The notes below the pieces were generated by a model. The model was not told the DNA's origin. It ran no database searches and worked only from the letters and a program-made list of their open reading frames with translations. A DNA stretch of 64,000 nucleotides from Toxorhynchites rutilus septentrionalis (taxonomy: Eukaryota; Arthropoda; Insecta; Diptera; Culicidae): assembly GCF_029784135.1 (NCBI RefSeq), contig NC_073746.1, positions 226,561,882-226,625,881 of the forward strand, written 5' to 3'. The stretch's first letter is position 1, and every line of letters starts with the position of its first letter. The translations under genes and the position numbers were made by a program. This document shows, piece by piece, positions 46,301 to 58,300 of the stretch.

Positions 46301-49300
46301 CGCTTGTGATCGTGTCGTTGGTGTAATCTTTAGGAAAACGCTGTGTATATTTTCCTTCCCCAATACAAAACAACAAAAATTTCTGATAACGGCACAGACC
46401 ATGAGCTATGTCTGTGGTAACAATATCGAACAATCTCATACATTCCGGAATTCGATTGGTTTAAAACTCGATCGGATTTCACGATTCGATCGAAATCGAT
46501 TTTAGCATTCTGAAATCCGTTCTACTCAAATTTAATTGGTTTATGCAAGAATGGCAAATTTTGCCTTGACACAAAACAAGCGTCAAAATCATTCATCCGT
46601 ATTTGTGGAGCAATTTTCTCTCTATCAGATTAACAGACTCGAAAGCAATTTTAGATTGTTAAAATTTGAATGAGAAGTATTTCTCGATATTATTTGAATA
46701 CTTAGAATACATAGTCCTGCCTCTAACCTAACTATTTTTATATAAATATCCTTGGAATTCCGCCAAAACTTTATCCATAATGTAAAATCATTATCAGTTA
46801 TACCAGAGATGCCAATCTTTCTGATTTTTTAGGATTTCCCAGATATTTTGGGAAACTCCTGACAAACCCTCAATCTCGCCAGATTTTTCAGAAATGATTC
46901 CGATTTTTCCTGATTATTGTACTTTTCACTTTATCAGAATTGAAATTAGAATAAAGTGGGTATGTTTTCTAGTTTTTACTCGTTGCTTGCGGTAGAGGGG
47001 AAGAGCAACGAACAACATATGTGTGTGTGCAATATTTTTTTGACTCGATTATATACAGGATTCAATCATATACAGTGAAAAGAAATCGAAGACTGTATAT
47101 GAACGAGTCTGCCATGTACATAATATATCTGCATCGCTTAGCGTTTTAATTATTACTACTCACACTGGCAATTTTTCGGACAAGTATCGCCAAGGCAAGA
47201 TAGCTATTCAAACATAAGTTAAAGAATGCGCCATCAGAGGATGGTTTCTTATCGTATTTAGCTAAATTAAATAAACTTAAGGAAAAAGGCGATGGTTTTA
47301 TTAATAAGGATTTTTATGTACATTTATGGTCATCGATACATAAAAATATAGAATGGAATTTACAAAACTCAATTCAAAAGCAATTGTCCTCAAAGTCCTA
47401 CGTCAGGTTTCCATCCGTGTCACAGACTTTTCTACTTTTTCTAATAATTGACATAATGCTACCAACTGCTTTTCAAACAAGTGAGTATTTAATTTTTCAT
47501 TCAAAGCTATATAGACATTAAAGTTTGGTGAAATAAGTCCAGATATATCTCAAGAAACATAAAAATCCAAAGAAAAAAATATTTTAAATATAATTATGTA
47601 GTTTTTTAAACACTCCCTTCTCAAATGTTCGTACAAAAAAATAAATTCGTCTGATAGAATTTACATTATAACTAGTGTTTTTTTAGATGACGTTTTAAAT
47701 TCTCTCTGAAAATGTTATCTGGGTCTACTATGAATAAGGTCATGTTTGTAGGATACATGAATCCTACAGGTATGGCGGAAAACTACAACAAACTCAACCA
47801 ACATGTTAAAAGTAAATATGAATGTAAGCAATTCTTCTTCTTCTTAAATGGCACCAACGTTCCTAGAGGAACTTCGCCGTCTCAACGTAATATTACTTGC
47901 GTCATTTTTACTAGTACTTAGTTGAGATTTCTATGCCAAATAACACGCCTTGAATGCATTCTGAGTGGCAAGCTCTAGAATACGCGTGACCACAGTGCAA
48001 GTCGGAGGAAAGTTCTTTTACGAAAAATTCCCCCGACCAGAACGGGAATCGAACCCGAACCCCCGGCATGTTAGGTTTTGACGCTAACCACTCGGCCACG
48101 GGAGCACTGTAAACAATTCTAATTAGTATTAATTTTAACCACTCCATCTCAATATGTAATAGGTTTTGTGAAATAAGAAAATGAACGAAAATTTTCTGCA
48201 AATCGTCGAATCCCATCAAAGAGAGGAAAATATTCGTGATTTTCAACTCACCATTCAGAGATCTTTCGTTGGCATCCCGATAGCTCTTGAGTCCCATCAG
48301 TTCCAGTGCTTGCTGGCACTGTTTCCGCCGGGCCGGATACTCGGTGGTGGACAGTTCGTGTTTCACGCCCGAGTTGCAGATTAATACCGCTAGTCTTGCT
48401 GCGTCGAACGGGATCTGCTGGGTGATGAGATTGCTGCAAAGATCGGATTTGGGATTAATGACATACATGTTCGGCCGGTGTTTGAGCAAATTGTGACGCC
48501 GGCTATTTCCAGTAGCGTTTCTCTGGATGGCGACCTTATGTTGTGCCGTACGGAAACAACCATGTTAGCCTTTACTGATTATTTTGTAAGACGATCTCGA
48601 CACACGACGGATGACGTCATCTTGCGAGACCAAACATGGGATGCATTTCTGTTGAGCAAATTTGCACCAATATTCAGAGCAAATTCATCGTACATGAACG
48701 CATATTGTTTTAAGGACATCGTGCAGCGTCAAGGGCAGATTGTCCTCATCCCGTTCTGCACTCATTGAGCAATCCGCCGGCGAGAGGCTGCAAAATCAAC
48801 GAATGCACAATAGTGGTAAAGTTGTCCATGACAACTAGAGAGATTATCTTATTTAGCATAACAACATTACGAGTTGAGAAGACAATGAGTTAGCATTTGC
48901 ACCGTCATTTGCGAAATCCAGTGCTCGGAACCGATGCACAGAGTATGTTTTCATTTGCTGCCATCTTTTCAATCGTCAAATCTCGAAGCCCTGCTTTCAA
49001 TTGCGCCTTACAGCACTAACTTTTAATCTACCATGCTCTGATTAACCTTCAACATTGTACCGATGCGTACGAGGTACAACACGCCGTCGCCCAAGAAAGA
49101 TGCCACTCGGATGCTGCGATTACCCAAATGTGTGCTTACAATGTTCCTGTGTGCCCTGTGATTACAGCCAGCAAAAGTGTCCCAACTGAGGCAGACGCAC
49201 CCACGTTGAGTCTCGACCCCATGGAACTAATCTTGCCAGATTGGGAATACCAGAGGGCCCGCCTATGAACTTATGCTGCCGGTGTGCTTCCCACCGTAAG

Positions 49301-52300
49301 ACAGATCAGAAGCGCAAACAAAGAAAACCACATGAATAATTTGTAGCAGCAGAGGATGTTTACTATTTGTCGTCAGTATTCCTTATCCGGTGCAATGGGG
49401 TAAGACCGTGTTGAGATGTTAATTTCGTGACACAGGTGGGGACGGAGCCCCAGCCGGATTTCTTGCATCGAACAGAAGAATACTATGGTGCTGGTGTATA
49501 ATAGACGTTTTCATAGAGAAACTAGTTGACCCGGCAAACATTATTCTGTCATATAGATTATTGTAATAACTAACGTATTGTGAGTATATTTGAATTTGAA
49601 TGTACAGTCTATAAAATTAATCGATTGTGGTCGATAAAAAAGAACAAACGGAACGATTTGAACGAAAGTTGGCATGATGTTTCATGACTCAATGTATTTC
49701 ATTAACGTAAATGACATGTTTGATCTCGTAAAAGTTAAATGAAAAGAAAAAAAAAGTAATTTAATTATGTCATAAAGATGAAAAATGAAATAAAGAAAAT
49801 CAATATTCATTTCGTTCAGCTGCTGTCTCGTTAGAGGTAAATACGCGCTTGTCATTTTCAAAATTAACGGCTAAATTTATAACTGCTGAGTCCCTTTCAT
49901 GAATTGGGAAACCAACGATACGACAGACAACATCAATGGAGTCGATATACCGGCCTATTTGGAACGACATAATTTCGTCGTTGTCATTCAATCGAGGCAT
50001 ATTCACTTCGGTATTCTAAATTTAAAACACAGCCATATTGCTTTCTTAATTCATGGACTTGCAAATGTATTAATTGCCCTTCACCGATCCGCCGTTGAGG
50101 CGAATATGGTAATATCCAACGATTTTTAATGTCAATGTCTGTGTTGTTGATATTTGTGAATGATTTACACCATTATCAGTATTTCTTCGTTGATATATTA
50201 GATGCCCGCTTGCGATTACGTCGTTAGGAAAGTCACTAGGAAAACGGTTTGTACATATTATATCTGCAATATAAGGCGATAAAAGTTTGAGATTACCGCC
50301 ATGAACCATGCTTGTGGTAACAGTATCGAATAGTCATTCATATTCCGAAATCCGATTGGTTTGAAACTCGATCAAATTTCACGATCCGATCGAAGTCGAC
50401 TTTTGCATTCATAACACTAAAACTACCGACAGTTGTTTTATACCTATTTTTACCAAACCGGTCATTTTGACCGGTGTAATGTTTATTTATCAAAATATAA
50501 GAATTTGAAAATGTTTTCACAGAGAATAAAATATATTTCATTCTAATATTGCAAGAACATTATAAATACATCCATTTGCATCAAATATAGTATTATAATT
50601 TGTATTTTTATTCAGATACACTCGACAAAAAAGTTAGAGAAACAGAGTGCAAAGTGCAAAGTGATTTTTGAAATGCCGTAACTTCTTGAAAAATCAACGC
50701 ATGAAGATGAGTGCATATCATTTTGAAGCTTAAACTTTCTTGTTTTGGAAAATGTTATGAACACATTTTTATCTGGTTGTATGTAGATGTAGTGGACAAA
50801 AATATCAGGAAGTAATAATAAAACGATTTCTTTCTGTTTTTCTCTAACTTTTTGAAGACTAACGAAATTTTTTGCTAACCAACTCAGTAAGAAATTCAAT
50901 TAACCTTATTAAACAGCTTTTATTTGATTCCTATAACGTTCATGTAGGACCTTTACATACAAAGATTTTTTTTTTTTTTCCAAAATATATATTTTTATCA
51001 AGGCTCATATGGCGTTAGCCTGACGGGGCCGGAGTTCAATATTAAAAGATATTTTTGTTTGAATGAAAAGTTACCGCTTGATCTTTGATGATAAATAGTT
51101 CAATAAATAATTATCACACCGCAAACAGAGAGGTAGTTTTGAAAACTCTAATAAATTTAGTATAAAGTTAATTTTTTGCTTTGACGACAAAAATAATTTG
51201 AATTTTTTGCAGCAATTTTAAAAAAGTGTCAAAATAACGTTTTTTATAGTGTTTTTGAAAATTTTCTGTAATTTTGCAAATATTGCAGTAAATTTTAATG
51301 TTAGCATGTACATTTTTAGCATGGTGTATCCCCTAGACTCCTGTGAACATTTCATATTGATACGTTCAGCTGTTTTTTTCTAGCCGATCGCTCAAAGTTC
51401 ATTGCACACTGTACCAAAATTACAAAATGCTATGCGTACCCTCCAAATAAACGATTCGTAACTTTTCATGCGTTTGTGGGTATGACGATTGTAAGGAGTG
51501 ATGATACTCACACATATACTCATGTATTCTCACATCTATGCGCACACACTCCACCGCTCGAATTATTTCTTTGAAAATGATGTTTATTTATATCCTTCCC
51601 GGAGTGCATTCAGCTTTTTGTGCAGATAGTTCCATCAGCAGAAATTTCAAATTTTTTTTGTTGATAATCTCTGAGGAAATAAACATTTTTTCTTATAATT
51701 GGTCATCTATATTTCAGATACTTGTCAAATTTCAGAATTTAATTTCATAATCATCTTGATCGATATCAGAAAAGTCTTCTCTTGAATCTGTTACGGGCTC
51801 TAAAACTCTAGATATGCACCTCGGCATTTTTGGGTTAAATTTTATAACTAGATAAAAATATATATTTAGAAAATTGTTATTTTTTCCCCGCAATATAATA
51901 CAAATATTCACAACTTACTCACACTGCAAACTACTATAACTGTAATTTTTTGAAAAATCAACCCAATTGTCCACAATATTGTATGTATTTTAACTGCACT
52001 AATTTCAACATTACCTATTTCTACCGTATTCAACAACTGTCAATGAGAAAATGAAATTGCATCACAATATATTACAAAACTTAAAAATTTCCCAAATTTT
52101 GTGGTTTAGAGGTCAGTAATTGTTGCGGAAATTTTGATTGGCTGGAACCGTTGTGGCTGATTGACGTTGCTTCTAAGCAATTTTGGTATCAGAAACACAA
52201 AAAATCACGACCGGTCATTTTGACCGGTCAGTATAAATAGGTATACCACATATGTATATCAGAAAATTTGGAAGTGAGAGACCAAAATAATTTATAATAT

Positions 52301-55300
52301 TGATGAATACGTGAATTTAGAAAAAGTCATAACATCATTAAAAATATAAAAAATAATATCAATACAAAATTTGCGATCAAACTATATAACCGGTCATTTT
52401 GACCGGTTGGTAGTTCTAGTGTTAAATACGTTCGACTCAAATTCAATCACTCTATGCAAATGTGGCAACCTTGCCTTGTCGCAAAACAAACGTCAAAATA
52501 ATTCATCTTTATTCGTGGAGCAATTTGTTCTCTATCAAATTGGCAGACCCGAAAGTAACCTTAAATTGTTAAAATTTTAACGAAAACTATTACTCGATGG
52601 TGTTAAATACACAGGAGACATTTTCCAGACACTATCATTTTTCTGTAAATTTCCCTACGATTTCACCAAAACATTATCCATCATCGTCATCAGATATAAT
52701 TTTATTTAAAAGATTTTTCTCCACTCGCACATAATGTGTTACTTTCTCACGGTTCCCGGAATAAATCGCCACAGAAAACGACTGCAACAGAAACCACCGC
52801 TTATAAAATGTGTAGTAGGCTATAAATATTGTGGCGCGGTATTGTATTTCAAAACAAGAATTAACCGGGCAAACGTATCGCCCCAGGCAAACGTAACGCC
52901 CCGGGCAGACGTATACCGTCCGACGCTCGCTAGAGCTCGGTCGGACATTGCTAAAGGATCGTATCCTATGTTTCAAACTAACCGGGCAATCAGTGGATCC
53001 CAGGTTTGCGTGCGAGACACCGCCGCTTCCGACGGCGGGTCGGCGGTGGACTCGGATTGCGTCATCTTGGCGGCATGGGCCGCCTCGATTCCTTATCCTC
53101 GCCAAATGGGGACTTCGTCCCCATTACATTGTCCTCAGAATAAATTTCGAAAAACGAGAACAAGAGAATAAATTTATAATAGAAATGTGAGGCACATGAT
53201 GTTTTTCCCGCGCCAAATATTTCTAGCCTACTACACTTTTTCTAAGCGGTTGTTTCTGTTGCAGTTGTTTACTGTGGCGATTTATTCCGGTCACCCTTTC
53301 TCACATATAACACATATGTGATATGTATAGCTAAGTTTTAATAAATTAAATTCACTAAAATTTGTTTGATACATTACAATTCCCTGATCTCTAAACGGCC
53401 TAAATCAATGAAAACTAAGAGCATTCCCATTTTCACATACATTTGTTTTGCCGATTTTTGGGCCATACCGTCCATAACGAGCAACTGATACATTCGATTC
53501 TGCCATTTTTCACTTTTTTAGTATAAATAAGCCATTCGCGCTGTGAAACCACAAATAGAGATGAATGAACTCTCAGAGTTTAAATTCTCTTTAATTCAAA
53601 TCCTGAACCTGAAATCACACCACTTCTCGTTTGGTGGTCATAAATGCAACGTCGTCGCCGGCGGGCGTCGAGTGGGAATGCGTTGCGTTTTACGGGCAAT
53701 GAGAGAGGAGAGAGAGAGAGAAAAGAGGAACTACTGCGATTAAAATTCGCAATTACTCGATAGTTCGTAGAAATATTTGCATCAATCGATAGGAAATATT
53801 TCTACTCGTGAAGCTCAGTTGTTTTTGGAGCGATAAGGTAAATTACGCGTTGACGACATTGAGCTTTCAATCACGAGTTTGAAAATGCGATAAAGATTAT
53901 TGTTTTTAGGTGGAATCGTCCTTCAAGATGAATGAATGAAATTATGAAATTATAGATGAAAAATAGCTTTTCTATACCTAGGATGTAATATTTTATATAC
54001 ATCTTACTATTGAAGTATTAAGAATTACTAAATAACTAAAGAGTTCCTTAAAAAATTTCGATGCATTTTTTAATAATAACCAAATTGATATACAAAGTGC
54101 GGCAGCATAACTTCCTTTTTTAAAATGCGCGCCACTCAGTTAGTTGATGTCATAGCGGAGCGCTAGTGGTCTGTAAAATTTTGTCCCAACACGGTTCAGT
54201 CGCCATCATGCGTTGGAATAGTGAGGAGCGTGCCTTTGCCGTTGAGGTTTACTTTTCAAGCGGATGTTCGGTTATTGCAACACAGCGTGCATTTCGGAAT
54301 CGCTTTAATTTAGACCCGTTGGCTCCCGTCCCAGACAGCAAATCAATTGTTACATGGGTCACTACATTCAGACAAACTGCAAGTGCGACAAAAGGAAGAA
54401 CTGGAGCTCCTCGGCCCGTTAGATCACCGAAGAACATTGAAGCAGTGAGAGCGACAATGTTGCGATCGCCACGGCGTTATGCGCGCAAACACGCATCTGT
54501 CCTTGGACTGTCCGATCGTTCTGTGAGAAGAATTCTTCCAGGAACTTTCAGAACACTTTCCAGAGCGCCTTATCGCAATCAGAGGCGATTTGGAATGGCC
54601 GACACGCTCTCCCGATCTTGTGATTTTTTTCTATGGGGTTTTTTGAAATCCCGTGTTTATGTGAACCGTCCAAGAACCCTACAAGATTTGAAGACCAACA
54701 TCCAAGAAGAAATTGCCAATATAACACCTGCTATGCTAACAAGAGTCATGACAAACGCCAGAAATCGGTTTACGTAATGCATGGAGATTGGGGGACGTCA
54801 TTTAACAGATTTGATCTTCAAAACAATGTAAATAAAAACTTTAGACATGTACCTTATTAAAAAATAAATAAATATTTTCCGATGCATACAATAGTTTTTA
54901 TTGAGTTTTGAAAAAATGAAGTTATGCTGCCGCACCCTGTACGAGCGAATAGAATAATAGAATTTCGCAGTTTACGTCGAAAATGCGGTCGTGTCCTAGT
55001 TACAACCCTTTTGTTTGTTTTAAATGTGTGTGTGTTCCACCCGAAAATCGATAATAATTTTGGCTTAACAATAATAGAACACGGAGCTCAATGTCGTTTA
55101 TGTCGGATTGCGTGGCAAGGCTTCCACATTTGCACAACAGGAATGTGCTCGAGAATACTCGATCGGATTTCAGAATACGTGTGAGTAGTTGATCAGTAGA
55201 CAGATCAAGAATTTTTAGAAGAATTACACTATCGATTTCTTCAGGGCGTATTTTGTCGATTTTTAAGCAATAATTATAATAATAAATTGAATAGGAATGA

Positions 55301-58300
55301 AATACTCACATTTTTTGGTATGATAATCCGAAAATAAAACTATTTTCTAATTTAAGTAATTGGAAAAATCCTTTGCCTAAAATAATAAATTTCAGTAAGT
55401 TGATTTTCATTCCTCACTAATAAATTAATCTTTCTACTAATTACAATTAAAACCCTTAATTTATTTTTAATTTTCTATAATTAAATCCCATTTCCTTCAA
55501 ATTTAGTTCTTAAAATACTTTCCAATCCACTATAGTTTGCAACTTCCTTTCCCTTCGAGATTTCGTTCAACTATAGTTTCCGACTCAATGCACTGTATAG
55601 ATCCTTTTCTTTCTATAAACGCTTATTCAAATTATTCTTCTCTTCTACTTCCTTCGACTATTCTTCAGTGTTTCATCTGTCCTTATCTATGTGCTATAAA
55701 CAATTCTCTATTGCTTTACGCGCAGGTCCGCAGGACAACTCCGACAAGAGAATTCGGTGCATGGTGGGCTAACAAGTCTCGTTGCTTAATGTTTATGCAA
55801 TATCCGTCTTTTACCTTCAGAACAACTGGGGGATTTTGCATCAAAGAAACCCTGCTGACTTGCAACAATAGTCACACATATTCTAGTTTGTCACTCAGAA
55901 TACATTGTAGGCGTATTTCTTGGTACAGAAATCTAAACTACGTTTCAACAAAAATATCGCAAGTAGTAATATGTTGAAAACACGAACGTTGATAATACCA
56001 ATACCATATAATACCAATATTTGGTTTTGAAGTCTGTAGTTTCATAAAGTATATAATTTTGTTCAGTTTCACTGTAATGAATTGTTATGGAATGCCCAAA
56101 AAGGTCGGTACAAAACTCTGGTAAATCTATCAGAAAATGACTGAGCAATAATTGGGCATGAAGAAGCTTATATTTTCAATTTCGACCAATCAGAACGAAG
56201 TATTTCCGTTTAGAGAGATTTCGTTTGTTTGATAGTTTATTTCATACAATATATTATTTTGTTCATTGTGATAAATTGTTATGGAGTGCTCAGATTGATT
56301 AATGCAAAAATCTCGTAAATCCATCAGGAAATAACTGGGCAATAATTGTAAGTATATGAGTTACCGTTTGTGTCGTCAATTTCGACCATTCAGGGTAGGG
56401 GGTGTTTCCGTTAGAATAGGGGTTGAGATTGTTCAATTGTTTGATAGTTATTTTCATAACATATATTATTTTATTCATTTAAAAAAATGTGATGAAGTTC
56501 CGAAATCGGTTGACGTAAAAATCTCATTGATCCATCATGAAAAGACTGACTAAAGGGTGTGTCACATCAAATTGCATCACGGAAAAAACGCTGTAGAAAT
56601 TTAATTTTTAGGAATTATATCTTCAGCTTTCGCTTATAATCAGATAAGAGTGTATAGATCAAGTAGGCCATGCTTCACTGTCAATTTTTCGTAAATTTGG
56701 AAAAATGTCGTCGAACGAAAAAGAGCATCGTGAATTAATCTTGTGCACTCATTTCGAGAATCCGGAGTTGTCACATCGGGACATCGGTAAGATGCTGGGA
56801 ATCGTCCAATCCACGGTCAGCAGAGTACTAAAACGATACTTCGAGAACCTAACCATCGACCGGAAGGTGAAGAACGGCGAAAATGGATGCTCCGTCAGTG
56901 AAAAAGATCACAAGCGCGTAGTTAAGCAGTTTAGACGTGATCCGAGAAGTTCGGTCCGGGATGTCGCCAATAAGCTGAATTTGTCAAGTTCATTCGTCCA
57001 GCGGACCAAGCAGCGGGAGGGCCTGCGTACATACAAGGTTCAGAAGGCTCCTAACCGCAACGAAAGGCAAAACATGGTGGGGAAGACGCGAGCCCGGAAG
57101 CTGTACACCGAAATGCTGACGAAGCCGCATTGCCTGGTAATGGACGACGAAACCTACGTCAAAGCGGACTTTCGTCAGCTGCCGGGCCTGTTGTTCTTCT
57201 CCGCAGAGGACAAATTCAGCGTTCCGGAGGAGATTCGCAAGCAGAAACTATCCAAGTTTGTCAAAAAGTACATGGTGTGGCAAGCGATCTGCTCTTGCGG
57301 TAAGCGGAGCGCCCCCTTCGTGATGACCGGCACGGTAAACGGGCAGGTTTACCTTAAGGAGTGCCTACAGAAGCGCTTACTACCACTATTGAAGCAGCAC
57401 GAGGGCCCGACCATCTTCTGGCCGGATCTCGCTTCGTGCCACTATTCAGAGGACGTGTTGGAGTGGTACGAAGCCAACGGGGTCACTTTCGTGCCAAAGG
57501 AAATGAACCCGCCCAACGCGCCGGAGCTTCGCCCAATAGAGAAATATTGGGCGATTATGAAGCAGGCCCTCCGGAAGAACCCAAAAGTTGTCAAATCGGA
57601 GGCGGACTTCAAGAGAAAATGGATTTCTGTTCAAAAAAAACTACAACCTGACGTTGTACAGAACCTTATGGACGGGGTAAAGAGGAAGGTGCGAGCATAC
57701 GGGCTTGGGCTCGAAGTATGAATAAAAAGAAAATGCCAAAAGTTGTTTAATAGTTCTTATTTTACTGTCTAAAATTTTCAAAAGGATCGGTCTACTGGGC
57801 GAATTTCTACAGCGTTTTTTCCGTGATGCAATTAGATGTGACACACCCTTTATAAGCATTTGAAATTGGGTATTTTCCCGATGCGATCGATTTATGTTTT
57901 TCAATTGGTATCCCTAATATGTTTCCTAAAGACGTAATCCTAAGTTGAAATGGCAAAAAATTAAGTTAGTAAGCACTTAAGTGTCCGGATTTCGATGCAT
58001 TACGATACCACGGAAGAAGAGAGATAGTCGTATGAACGGTGTGTGTCAACGTTGGATTCCAGAATATGGTTTTTTCTTCGAATCACAATTTCTCGCGTCA
58101 CTGTACAGTCGCCTATCGCCTACTACGATCGTATATAATAGGATCAATTTTATTAAAATAGACCCATAGGAAGTATTTACAATAACAAATAACAAAATAT
58201 ATCCAATGGTAACACATACGAGTAGATTACATAGTTTGTCTGTTTAATGTACGAACCGTTGTTCATCGTTTGTTTGCCCGACTGCGGATGCGTGTTTCGA

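Larger units (their letters stand above)
53340..55010 (+). repeat. Family S copy split by a Tc1/mariner-type element
   Basis: CTGATCTCTAAACGG, ATACATTTGTTTTGCCGATTT and GATAGGAAATATTTCTAC, then after the insertion TACGTCGAAAATGCGG and GTGTCCTAG, match 42560-43240 in order. The TIR element at 54093-54939 interrupts it. Confidence 0.65.

Noticed and set aside
48030..48106. A tRNA-like sequence on the minus strand with perfect A and B boxes
   Set aside because: It continues into a SINE body with an AAG tail and is flanked by a target duplication, so it is a SINE head and not a tRNA gene.
47911..48251. Extension of the galactokinase frame beyond 48252
   Set aside because: A consensus donor GTGAGT lies at 48251 and the remaining frame runs into the SINE; the phase-matched next exon is at 32256.
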